Below, one piece after another: positions 1 through 8,713 of a stretch of 34,584 nucleotides of DNA (positions are counted from its first letter, which is position 1; each line of letters opens with the position of its first letter). The DNA lies in contig NBAY01000159.1 in NCBI GenBank assembly GCA_002794775.1, positions 1 through 34,584 on the forward strand, in the 5' to 3' direction. A program made the translations under genes and the position numbers. The stretch comes from Porodaedalea pini. Taxonomy: Eukaryota > Basidiomycota > Agaricomycetes > Hymenochaetales > Hymenochaetaceae. The notes beneath the pieces are model-generated. The model searched no databases, was not told the origin of the DNA, and saw only the letters and a list, made by a program, of their open reading frames with translations.

Positions 1-379
1 TCCTACAGCACTGAGCATCATTCCAGAAAACATTGAGGAAGAGAGATCTACAATATGACTGTCTATAACTGTAGAAGTTGCAAGTTAAGCAGAAATGTGC
101 AGGAACAAAAGAAAAGATTGTATATATTAGTAATAAGCTTACTACACCTGTCCTTACACATGGGCAACTGACATAATGTAACAACCAATATTGTATTTAG
201 TGGGGCTTTAGTGTAATTAGAATTTCACAATAAAATTCAAGTTTCTTCCAGACAGACTAAGATAATACAGTTGGGTGTAAGTGAAGGCTAAGTCATGTGT
301 ACCAGTTTGGCTGGGAGTTGCTGCATAAAGCTTGCATGTGACTCAGCCATCACTTACACCCACCTGTATATTGTCTGTA
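1..379. other. AT-rich stretch without a recognisable gene
   Basis: No reading frame, RNA gene or known repeat can be supported here. The sequence is AT-rich and simple in composition, and leads into the minisatellite that starts near 380. Confidence 0.5.
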
Positions 380-595
380 GAACTCAGATAAAGCCAGAAT
401 AGATATGAGCACTGTGTTTAAACCCAAGTCCTGGCAAAGCCAGGATGGATCTAAGCATTGCATTTAAAAAAACAAGTCCTGGTGAAGCCAGGATGGATCT
501 AAGCATTGCATTTAAAAAAACAAGTCCCGGCGAAGCCGGGATGGATCTAAGCACTGCATTTGAAGCGAAGTCCCGGCTTCGCCGGGACTTCAGCT
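380..595. repeat. 48-bp minisatellite of hairpin units
   Basis: The core AAGTCC recurs at 426, 474, 522 and 568, giving steps of 48, 48 and 46 bp, with a degenerate unit before the first. Each unit contains a short palindrome (for example TCCTGGC-aaa-GCCAGGA), followed by GGATGGATCTAAGCA and an A-rich run. The last unit is a perfect 11-bp stem at about 567-591 (GAAGTCCCGGC, loop TTC, GCCGGGACTTC). The palindromes change on both arms together (CCTGG/CCAGG in early units, CCCGG/CCGGG in late ones). The minus-strand open frame across it simply translates the repeat. Confidence 0.85.
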
Positions 596-739
596 GGTTG
601 AGTAGATAAGAGAGGAATATGAACATGCCAATGAGTGATTTCGGTGATGAGGGTATCTGCCCAGAGCAAGGAGTGACTAAACATGGGAGTAGGGTAAAAG
701 AATGAATGAAAGAAAAAGAAAAAGGGCAGGAATCTGAAC
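596..739. other. Spacer between minisatellite and CAP-Gly remnant
   Basis: About 140 bp of purine-rich sequence with no supportable gene or signal. It may include the 3' untranslated or flanking DNA of the decayed CAP-Gly gene piece. Confidence 0.4.
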
Positions 740-1505
740 TTAAATATGTTCCAAGATCCACAAGTCCGAACCGACAGCATCTACAACATACAGCACCTGC
801 TGTGGCCTCACAAAGAGACCTCGGTATTCCACATTCGACATGTCCGACACTGACGGCGACGTGCCACAGAAACACTTCTTGCGGTCAATGCTGAGCTGCT
901 CCCCCTCGCAATTCGTGCCCTTCCAGCCACTAATAACGCTAGTTCCATAGCTATTCGTCAAATCAACGCGTTGCTGGCGGGTCATGCATTCGTTGTCGCC
1001 CCATTCTGATGCCAAAGTCCCAACATCGAAGTAGCGCATGCCACCCCACGAGCCGTCATTCCACTGGCAGCCCTCGAGCTGATCGTCTGCCCAAGCATCG
1101 CCCACAGACACCTCGACACCGACCCAGGGCCCGCTCTCACCCTCAACCTTGCTGATATAACGGGCTTACACACGGAACTGCTTCCGCTTTGAAGTAATGA
1201 TACATGGAATGCCGATGTCCAATGTAGCACCACGGGGTTGCAGCGTGACCGTCTCGCCTGCAGACACCGTCTCCCCCACAGGCACTCGATTGAGAGTAAT
1301 GGTGTCATTCGATTCCTTGTGCCGCAATGTGGCGAGAGTTGTAATTGATCCGTTGTCACTCGATTGCAGAGATCTGTCGTCTGTGATGATAACATCCGCC
1401 CGCCCTTTCCCCTTACCCTTCCCTTTAATCGTCAATGTACTGCCTGTATTGGGAGGATCTTCAAAGTTGATATTTTCCTTAGATGGCATTTTTGGCAATT
1501 GCAAA
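740..1505 (-). pseudogene. CAP-Gly domain C-terminal gene fragment (array 1)
   Basis: This frame encodes the C-terminal part of a CAP-Gly (microtubule plus-end binding) protein. The visible core is GPWVGVEV, then NDGSWGGMRYF, and after an insertion of about 70 residues RGLFVRPQQV, matching the usual order GxWVGVEL..NDGxxxGxRYF..GLFVRP. The frame is broken by an in-frame TAA at 1166-1168: the translation runs KRKQFRV-stop-ARYISKVEGE, and both sides continue in the same frame. Upstream it starts directly after an RPB1 fragment, so its own N-terminal region is missing. The missing front half is probably the BTB plus Ser/Lys-rich linker found elsewhere in the window (5320-6142 and 17385-19804), suggesting that an ancestral BTB-CAP-Gly gene was split by the RPB1/PRP8 pieces. 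The CAP-Gly call is fairly secure; the BTB link is inference. Confidence 0.7.
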
Positions 1506-2853
1506 GCTTTCCGCGATACGGCCAGCAACGTAGTTCATCGAAAGTTTCCTGTCAAGCATCCTCGAGGAACCGAGCTCAAGACGAAGTAGCCATGGCGATT
1601 GAAGATGAAGACCCGACTCAATTTCCTCGTCGGAGATGGCGAAGAATGCATCAACAAACTCCTTATCCTCCTCAATGATCGTCGTACTTGAATCAGGATC
1701 GTAGTAGATCTCGACCGCTGTTGGAACGGTACGCAGCGATGTGTACGCAAGTTCTGTTTGCACCGACTTGGCCCTCGTGTCGACAGCAGCAATTTCTGGG
1801 TCCAGGTACACGGAGTCTTGATATTCACGGCGACGTTGATGATTTCTTTAAGACGCGGCACACCGAGCGTGACGTTTTTACTCGAAACAGCAGCGTAATG
1901 GAAGGTATTTAGTGTCATCTGCGTCGCCGGCTCTCCAATCGACTGGGCAGCGAGTGTGCCGCTCATCTCGCCCGGATGAGCGACCGACTGGTTGAATTTC
2001 GTCTCCACCTCGCCCAAGACCCAGTCAAATGCTTCTCCGTTGAGATGGAACTCCTCTAGGACTGGACGCGCGGTAAAAGTCGCCCGAAGGTGCATGTGGA
2101 ATGCAACAGAAGCGTTCTCGGCAGCCTCCTTATTAAAAGATCATCGCCGCGCACAACGATGAGGCGGTCCGCCAGCTGCTGCACATGCTCAATGATGTAA
2201 ACCGGCTCCAGATCGCTCGGTCTTCTGTGGTCGATATGGAAAGTCTGCGTTGCGTTCTGCACGATGCGGTTCAGGTTGACAGGAAGATAGTGGGTAGTGG
2301 AATTGTCACGGCCCGAGAAAATGAATTCACGGAGCAATTTATGATCCTCATGAAGACGGTCATATTCCTCATCGAGTTTTTGCTGGAGCTCGAGGGATGA
2401 GTCATCGATACCGACTTGCAAAGCACCAGGAAGGAATCCACCCTTTGGGTCAGTGACGTCGACCCGAAAGCGATGTTCGAACTCGCGATCATTGATACCA
2501 AACGTTTTGATCATTTGCCGTTCAATAAAAGCACCGTCCATACCATCCTCGCCATACACGAATTGGATCAGGTCACCCAGTGAGTTTCGTACAGTCCCGT
2601 CGTAGCAGACAGCCACGTCTTCGAGTGCCTTTACAAGTCGACACTGAATGTAACCGGTCTCGGCCGTCTTGACAGCGGTATCGATCAAACCTTCGCGACT
2701 AGCCATAACGTGGAAGAAATACTCTTGCGGAGTTAATCCACGAAGATACGAGTTCTCAACGAAGCCGCGCGCCTCTGGGCTGAAGTCATCCTTCGTAAAG
2801 TGAGGTAGTGTGCGATGCCTGAAGCCAAACGAGATTCACTTCCCTTCAACGGC
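1506..2853 (-). pseudogene. RPB1: RPB1 (RNA polymerase II largest subunit) fragment, array 1
   Basis: The minus strand encodes a mid-protein section of the largest subunit of RNA polymerase II. In order one sees [18 protein letters not shown], the bridge-helix/trigger-loop region with [18 protein letters not shown] and [31 protein letters not shown], then [34 protein letters not shown] and [13 protein letters not shown]. It is not functional: there is an in-frame TGA at 2836-2838 just after VEGK, and frame changes near 1800 and 2100. It has neither the clamp/active-site N-terminus nor the CTD. It is fused upstream to a PRP8 fragment (about 2853-2857) and downstream to the CAP-Gly fragment (about 1506). 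It overlaps the RPB1 piece of array 2 from VEGK to AAENAS but extends further downstream. Confidence 0.93.
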
Positions 2854-2855
2854 TA

Positions 2856-5320
2856 GCATCTCTCGTCGTTATACCCAATAACGTTGTTATTTGTTGGATC
2901 CGGATTCGCGTTGAGGTAACGTTGTGTAAGGTCGCGTGACTCCTCGGCGGTGAAGCAGAATAAAATATGCAAACGATCAACATAACGAGAATAGAGACGG
3001 ACTGGATGGCGTGTCTCGGTCACAGAATCACGGTACTGCAGGGAATTGTTGGGCAGTTGTGGGGGACCCGCCATTTCACTTGCGCGTTGCAAGCCGAGGA
3101 AGAGAAGATCAAGGACAAGACCATAGTATTGGAAGACAAAGGCAGAGAACTGCAGACCGCGGATCATCCCGTATGTGTTCGTATGTGCCATATCTTCGTA
3201 GGTGAGAACACAGTTATTATCCGCTGTGATATAGTCCGCAAGATTATGGTCGACAATAAGACGAAGCAGACGGTTGAGAAGGGTCAGGTCAATCTTTTCG
3301 TAGACCTTCAAAAGTACGGTCTCCATCATCACTACGCATTCGCCCTCGTTTGTCTCCTAGGTGTTCGTCAAGTTATCGATACCCTGGCACCACTTGAACA
3401 CCAGAAGGGGAGGAGGTTCAGTGTCCGCAGGCTTGATCCACGCCGGAAATAACCCGCGCCTGTCAACCTCAAAGAATGAGAACTGGTCAAGATATGTGTC
3501 TGTAATCTTCTCAACGGGTTCGATGTCGTAGCAAGGGATGAGCTTGTCATATGTGTCGAAGAACTCAATGCCTGCCTCTTTGAAGGCTTGCTGAGTGAGC
3601 AAGAGACACTTGATCCTAGACAGACCTGCACGCGAATCAATTAGCTACACCCTGCGACCAATTAGAAAAAAAACATACATTCGTGTGGATTGTCATACGC
3701 CTGCTCAATGAGAGCAGGCTCCTCACGCTGAGATTGGTTAAGACGACCTTTGACGCTGTACGCGTCATGCTTGTACGAAAGGGGACTGTATGGAAACATC
3801 AGTGAGAGCTATTGAAAGACGTATTTAATTGAATCTTACGAGAATGGGATGGGAGCAAATTTCCGACTCTCAAGCCAGTGGACCGTCGATGTGTAGATCG
3901 CAACAGCCTCCTCAGCGCTAATGTAAGGACCATCTTTGAGGTAACCATGCTGATGTTCCTGCTCAGCTTTCAAGTACAGTCGAGTAAGACGCCCTGAGTT
4001 CTTCTTGACCACAGCCTTGTCGACAGTCGCACCGCGCCTGATACGCTCGCGAATGTAGTGCGCAATCGAGCACCACCAGTCCGCCTTGCTCTTGATGTAC
4101 CGCAAGATGGTGTTCTCGATTGCAGTCCGCATGCCCGGGACCTTCCATGGAACTGTAGAATAAGGCTTAGTACGCAAAGTCCAGATTCAACCAAACGACG
4201 TACTGTTTGCCTTCCAGCAGCGCCGCGCTTCCGACAAGTGCCGCAAGATAGTCTTTGTCTTGTTCTGCTTGATCGACTCCGGTATCATATCAAGAATATC
4301 GTGCATCACGGCAGCGCGTCATTCCAAGTCATAGTGCGATTCGACACGCTGCTTCGTGACCGTCCTTGCGATGCCCTTGCTGTTGCGACCCTCGAAATGA
4401 CACGCAAGCAAGTTTCCGAGCCAGTGCTCAGGCAGCGGTACAATTCCACGCATGAAGAAGAGCAACACTCGCCAACCTGGAGCCCCAAACCCCCAGCCTG
4501 GGCCCTTACCGACAGGTTCCGTATTGAAGCGATAGTAGATTAGATGATTGAGATCTTTGCACGTCCGGATCTGACGCATAAGTTTGTACTTGTAACGGTA
4601 CATGCCTGTGAGCACGCCGATATGTGCGAAGATATACTGCAATGCATCCGCCAGTTGGAAGGCATCCACATTGCTAAGCCGGAATTGGACGTGCGCATCG
4701 ACAACGAGCTTTGTGAGGCGACGAGTTTCACGGCACAAATGGAATGCATTTCCAAAGCGAGACTTTTTGCGTTCCTTCGTCGTGAGCGCCTTTACCGGCT
4801 TCAGATTCATGTTGTAATCGAGATGAAGGTAATTCAAGTTCTAGAAGGATTGGAAGTCAGAATAATATAACGCAGCTTTCCCAACGATCATACCTTGCGA
4901 TGGATGAGCAACTTCAGCGTGTTGTATCCTTTCCCGCACACTTGCAAACCAGCCTCCACCCAGTCCAGCTTTGTGGTCTGGAAGAACTTCGTCGCCTTCA
5001 ACTGACGGAACAGGTTCTTTTTCGTCATCGGCTTCTCCGGCCTCGTCTTTAGCTCGTTGAGAACAAAGCACTTGAGCAGCTTCTGGTACGACACGCGAAC
5101 CTTTACAGGCTGGTTCGATGGGCGGTGCTCCAAGTACCAAATCTTCACCAATGGTACATCTTGCGCGCAGCGCATGTGTCCCGAGCGGCGACTGTAAGGC
5201 TCCGGCGTCCACCATAAAGCAATACCGTCCGCAGTGCTCTCGTTCTCCAAATCCTTATCCGAGAAGAATGGCTCAACCTCATCTGGAAGCTCGAATTCAT
5301 CCTCGTCCGTCCGTTGTTGA
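2856..5320 (-). pseudogene. PRP8: PRP8 (U5 snRNP splicing factor) fragment, array 1
   Basis: The minus strand encodes a long N-terminal/central section of PRP8, the core spliceosome protein. It runs from [19 protein letters not shown] through [103 protein letters not shown] and [18 protein letters not shown] sequence (PROCN and following domains). Introns are retained: 4841-4893 (GTATGA..TTCTAG), one near 4157-4210 (GTACGT..CTACAG), one near 3786-3839 (GTAAGA..ATACAG) and one near 3628-3680 (GTATGT..GTGCAG). It is therefore a genomic-DNA copy, not a retrocopy. About 13 residues normally between SYKHD and AYSVK are absent, and frames shift between blocks. The upstream edge joins a BTB gene piece and the downstream edge joins RPB1. 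Confidence 0.93.
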
Positions 5321-6142
5321 CGGATGGTCTATTCGTCGCGCCATTGGGCATGGCGCGCTGGAAAGACGGTGAGCGAGGGCCATTCCCAACGCCTTGATTT
5401 CGCAAAGCTGCGGGTACAAAGGGTTGCGGGTATGCTGTGGAGGTTGTTGACGTGGGTGGGCGTGAGGATGAGGACCGGGGCCAGCTGGTCTGGGCGTGTT
5501 TTGGGATTGTGCGGGCGGCACAGCGGGAGATAATGCGTTCGAGCGCATCGGCGGCGAAGCCATGCTCTCGGGAAAGGAAGTATTTACAGGTGAAGAGGTT
5601 TTTGCGCTGCTTCCGCCACCACGGAAGAACACAGAGACATCGACCTTAGGCTTGAGCAGCACTGTGGCGGGCGTCGTGTCCGCCGTTGATGCCGCAGAAG
5701 ACGACGATGCAGCAGATAAGATGGAAGATGCAGATGCTAGAGACGGCTTTGCTGTCGTCGGCATGCTGCTTTGCGTTGCTTCGATGCAGCCGAACAACTG
5801 TACAGGCCGCGACTCCGATTTAGCAAGAGGCGGGGAAGGCGCCGGCGAGGAGGAGAACGAGAAATAGCGCGAGCATAAACGATAGCTAGCATTTGTTAGT
5901 CTCAGGGACAGGTGGTAGGTTCTGTGCTCGTGCTCACCTTTATGTCCTCAAACCTCCGAGTCCGCATTGCTGCCTTCGTCCATCGCGTCCTCATCCAGTA
6001 GATCCCAGACGACGTCTGGGAAGCGATCTTTCATGCAATGAAAGAGCGATTGGAGGTCCTCTTGCCATGCTGTCGTCGACCTCTTTGTTGCCTCGAGCAG
6101 TGCGGGTGGGCAGGCAGGCAGCTGTGACGAGACGGCTACCAT
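5321..6142 (-). pseudogene. BTB/POZ gene N-terminal fragment, array 1
   Basis: From an ATG at 6140-6142 the minus strand encodes a protein start containing LLEATKRSTTAWQEDLQ and FPDVVWDLLDEDAMDEG. After an in-frame TGA at 5948-5950 (where array 2 has TGG, W) comes an intron with donor GTGAGC, then AIVYARA, which matches the same step in array 2. Compared with array 2 about 24 bp are deleted just after this point. The next ~500 bp are an open Ser/Ala/Pro-rich frame (about 5297-5870) before PRP8 begins. The BTB assignment rests on the fuller copy at 17385-19804. Exact junction with PRP8 is uncertain by some tens of bases. Confidence 0.6.
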
Positions 6143-6303
6143 GAGAAGCAGTGATGTAGTGTGATTAAGAAAAAGCAGAGAAAGCCCGAGAGAAGAGTGA
6201 AGGAGACAAATCAGCTCAAGTGTGTCTCCGCTGAGGATCACATGGGGGAGTGAAGCGAGTGTCTTTGCTGCAGCAAAACAGACTCGTCGACGACCGCAAG
6301 GGT

Positions 6304-6668
6304 GGAGATCACATGTTGGCACTGTCGTCAACTCTGCTTTCGACCGATTTTTAATTCAACCAGGCCACTTTATTTTACAAAAAATACATAGACAGATAGA
6401 TAATTGTCTGAAGTTTTTTTTTTACATGGTTCAAGGTTGAGATTTTGATGGTTGAATAAAATTAAATATGTCAATGAAGAAAGTGAGCACTGTACAGCCA
6501 CAAAAGCAGTGAACCCTTCATAGCCACAGCCCGAATTTAGTAGAAATGGGGTCCAAAATTAACATATATGGTATGCCATCAGCTTATAAAAGCTGACAAA
6601 AACCCAAATTGGGGACTTTATCTCGGCCCACAACAAAAGACGATACTTCGTAAACTCAGTAATCGTAA
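6304..6668. repeat. 365-bp direct repeat, copy A
   Basis: This block, from GGAGATCACATGTTGGC to CTCAGTAATCGTAA, recurs at 19987-20349 in the same orientation with only scattered substitutions and small indels. It contains no convincing gene; the apparent ATG at 6568 of the following Helitron frame lies in it. In both places it adjoins the BTB end of a gene-fragment array on its left, and both copies stop at the same base on the right, where the flanks become unrelated (Helitron here, an unknown gene there). It has no obvious terminal inverted repeats. It could be a Helitron 5' terminal region (the left edge reads A followed by TC) or another short element; this is not decided. Confidence 0.8.
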
Positions 6669-7105
6669 CAGAATGACAGAACAGTCTGAGTTTCAGAAAG
6701 AACTTATTGCATATCTTGAGTCATGTCATACAGGTGATTTCTTAACAGGCACAAAAGATGAGATAATAGAGACTGTTCAGCAAGCTTCTCAAGATACTTT
6801 CTATTGTGATCCTACTCAAGTTTTACCTGAACCTGTACCTCAAAACTGCAATGAGAATTGTCAAGTCTGTTCTGCTTGTACTCAGAATTCAAATTGGTGG
6901 GATAAATTTAAGTATATGGTTGATGATATTTTATTAAAATCAAATACTCATAGATGCAGGAGAGGAAAGTGTATTGATAATGATAAACACAAGACATGTA
7001 AAGCTCGTTTTCCAAGAGAGCTCAGTAAAGAAACTAAAGCTGATTTAAATACTGGTGCAGTAAAATTCAAGAAGACTGAGCCATGGATTAATACTTTCAC
7101 ACCTA
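6669..7105 (+). pseudogene. Helitron Rep domain, N-terminal-truncated 5' piece
   Basis: The frame reads RMTEQSEFQKELIAYLES, then a Cys-rich stretch (CNENCQVCSAC) and RCRRGKCIDNDKHKTCKARFPREL, ending WINTFTP at the Tc1 insertion. This is the section of fungal Helitron Rep proteins that lies between the HUH motif and the tyrosine motif. The HUH block, normally just upstream, is not found: upstream bases belong to the 365-bp repeat. The frame continues exactly into 8714 if the insertion is removed. Without HUH, the protein cannot be a normal rolling-circle nuclease. Confidence 0.8.
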
Positions 7106-7141
7106 CAGTACCGTGCAAAAGTTCTGTCACCCCCCCTCTGC
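7106..7141. repeat. Tc1/mariner terminal inverted repeat, left
   Basis: Begins CAGTACCGTG and ends CTCTGC, including a run of seven C. It is an exact reverse complement of 8676-8711. The TA target base pair lies at 7104-7105. Confidence 0.96.
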
Positions 7142-7367
7142 ACGCATTATTTTGCTCATAGTATGCACAAATGTATCTCTAAAATTATGATATTTTATAC
7201 ACAAGTGTATTATGCTATATTACACAATCCTGCAAATTTTGAAAGAGATCAGACCAGTGAATGAGGAAAAAATGCAAATCAGCTGATTTCTAGTATTGGA
7301 CTGCAGGACTACTTTACATTTTGTGAGCTCAAAACATGAAAATTATGCCTTTAAAAATAAAACAAAA

Positions 7368-8426
7368 TTAGTAGTGAGTGTGCTTCCCATGCATACTGTA
7401 CAGGAGCTGAGTTCGCTTGGGCAAGGAAGCATACAGTTTTTTTATATAGGCAACATCCAAACCATACCACTCCTCCTTCAAAGCTTCCCATAATTCCTCC
7501 TTGTTTGTTGGCTAGTGCTGCCGCCTGCGAACCTGATCATCAAGCTCATCCCAGACGTGCTCTATGATGCTCATGTCAGGGCTCTGGGCTGGCCAGGGGA
7601 GTAAACAGATCCCATTTTTGGAAATCCATTGCTGGGCAAATTTTGAGGTGTGTTTTGGATCATTGTCCTGTTGGAAAACCACACGTCATTTGCAGAAATG
7701 GTTGTCATGGATTGTACCTAGGAGGCCCTCCTTCAGGATGTCAACATATTTGAAGCGGTCCATGGTGCCCTCAATGCGAATGAGCCTGCCGACTCCACGT
7801 TGCGTGATGCATCCCCACACCATAACACTCCCACCACCATACTTCAGCATCTCCTGAATATACCGATCATCCATTTCTTCCCCAGCCCTTCTCCAGCACC
7901 ATACTCTTCCATCTGACCCATACAAGTTGAATTTTGACTCATCTGAGAAGATAATGGCAGCCCATTTTCTTGAGGTCCAAAACCGATGCACTTTTGCCCA
8001 ATAGAAGTGGTTCTTTCTCTGTCGAGGGGTGAGCTTAGGCTTTTTCCTGCATACATACACTTTTAGGCCAATCTTGTGAAGATGCCTTGCAATGGTCATG
8101 CGGTAAATGTGCAGAGCAAGCTTGCGCTGTGCTTCACTTGCATTGTGTACAGTGCCTTTCTGGAGCTCTCATACAATATTCCGTGTCTCCTGCTTGGTCA
8201 ACTTGGGTGGACGGCCTGATTTTGTGCGCGGTCGGTAGGGGTCATCCATCTCTGAGAAGTCATGGTTGATTCGCTGCACAGAGCACATGGAGATTCTAAG
8301 ATCGGAGGCGATTGAAGCATTTGTGACATGGCGCTTCTTCAGTTGCTTGACAGCGCGTATTTTTGATGGAGTACATACTACCATCTGCTCAAAACTCATC
8401 AGCAGGCAGAAAGACAAAAAACTCAT
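7368..8426 (-). pseudogene. Tc1-type DD34E transposase, three in-frame stops
   Basis: From the ATG at 8424-8426 one frame runs to TAA at 7368-7370, about 352 codons, the usual length for a Tc1 transposase. The N-terminal part holds a helix-turn-helix DNA-binding region (KIRAVKQLKKRHVTNASIA..LRISMCSVQRI). The catalytic triad is visible: D in IIFSDESKF, D in FQQDNDPKHTS, and E in SPDMSIIEHVW, with 34 residues between the last two. VMVWGCI and WPAQSPD are family hallmarks. Stops interrupt it at 8169-8171 (TGA), 7686-7688 (TGA) and in the codon after RRRQH near 7519 (TAG). There is no frameshift. The TGAs could derive from CGA (Arg) by CpG transition. It is inactive as read. Confidence 0.93.
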
Positions 8427-8675
8427 ACCTTACTTACAGGTTTTGAGTGCTCCCAAATGGTTGTTGAGCGTAAAGATGACACAAGGCCTGAGTCCAGCGT
8501 CTCAACCGGAACAGGAAAAAGGATAGTCACACATACCAAGCATGATTTTTCATGACAAATTTATCAGCTCACTCTAGAATTTTACAGCGACATGTTATAG
8601 ACAAAGAAGAGTTGCTATGAATTTTTTGGTGAGTGTCTGGCATGTTTTACATGGTATACAAGCAAAATGGTGTGC

Positions 8676-8711
8676 GCAGAGGGGGGGTGACAGAACTTTT
8701 GCACGGTACTG
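8676..8711. repeat. Tc1/mariner terminal inverted repeat, right
   Basis: Exact reverse complement of 7106-7141, ending GGTACTG, with the second TA of the target duplication at 8712-8713. Confidence 0.96.
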
Positions 8712-8713
8712 TA

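Larger units (their letters stand above)
7106..8711 (-). mobile_element. Tc1/mariner DNA transposon inserted in the Helitron
   Basis: A 1,606-bp element bounded by perfect 36-bp terminal inverted repeats starting CAGTACCGTGCAAAAG and flanked by TA duplications (7104-7105 and 8712-8713). Its transposase is on the minus strand and carries three in-frame stops. Removing the element plus one TA restores the Helitron codons P-I-L-S-Y (CCT ATA TTG TCA TAT), which proves insertion into an already existing Helitron ORF. As the transposase is dead, mobility would need a partner in trans. Confidence 0.96.

Noticed and set aside
384..875. Minus-strand open frame with a repeating peptide (LRSILASPGLVFLNAM)
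   Set aside because: It translates the 48-bp minisatellite, whose period is a multiple of three; no gene signal supports it.
1506..5320. Idea that PRP8 and RPB1 here are the working genes
   Set aside because: Both are internal fragments with stops, frame changes and missing ends, and are fused to each other.
2856..5320. Processed retrocopy of PRP8
   Set aside because: Several introns with GT..AG ends remain at the same places in both copies, so the source was genomic DNA.
6568..6668. N-terminus MVCHQLIKADKNPNWG as part of the Helitron protein
   Set aside because: The segment belongs to the 365-bp repeat and occurs at 20249 without any Helitron sequence after it.
8617..8713. Helitron start at the ATG-type codon at 8617
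   Set aside because: These bases are the inner end and TIR of the Tc1 element; true Helitron codons resume at 8714.
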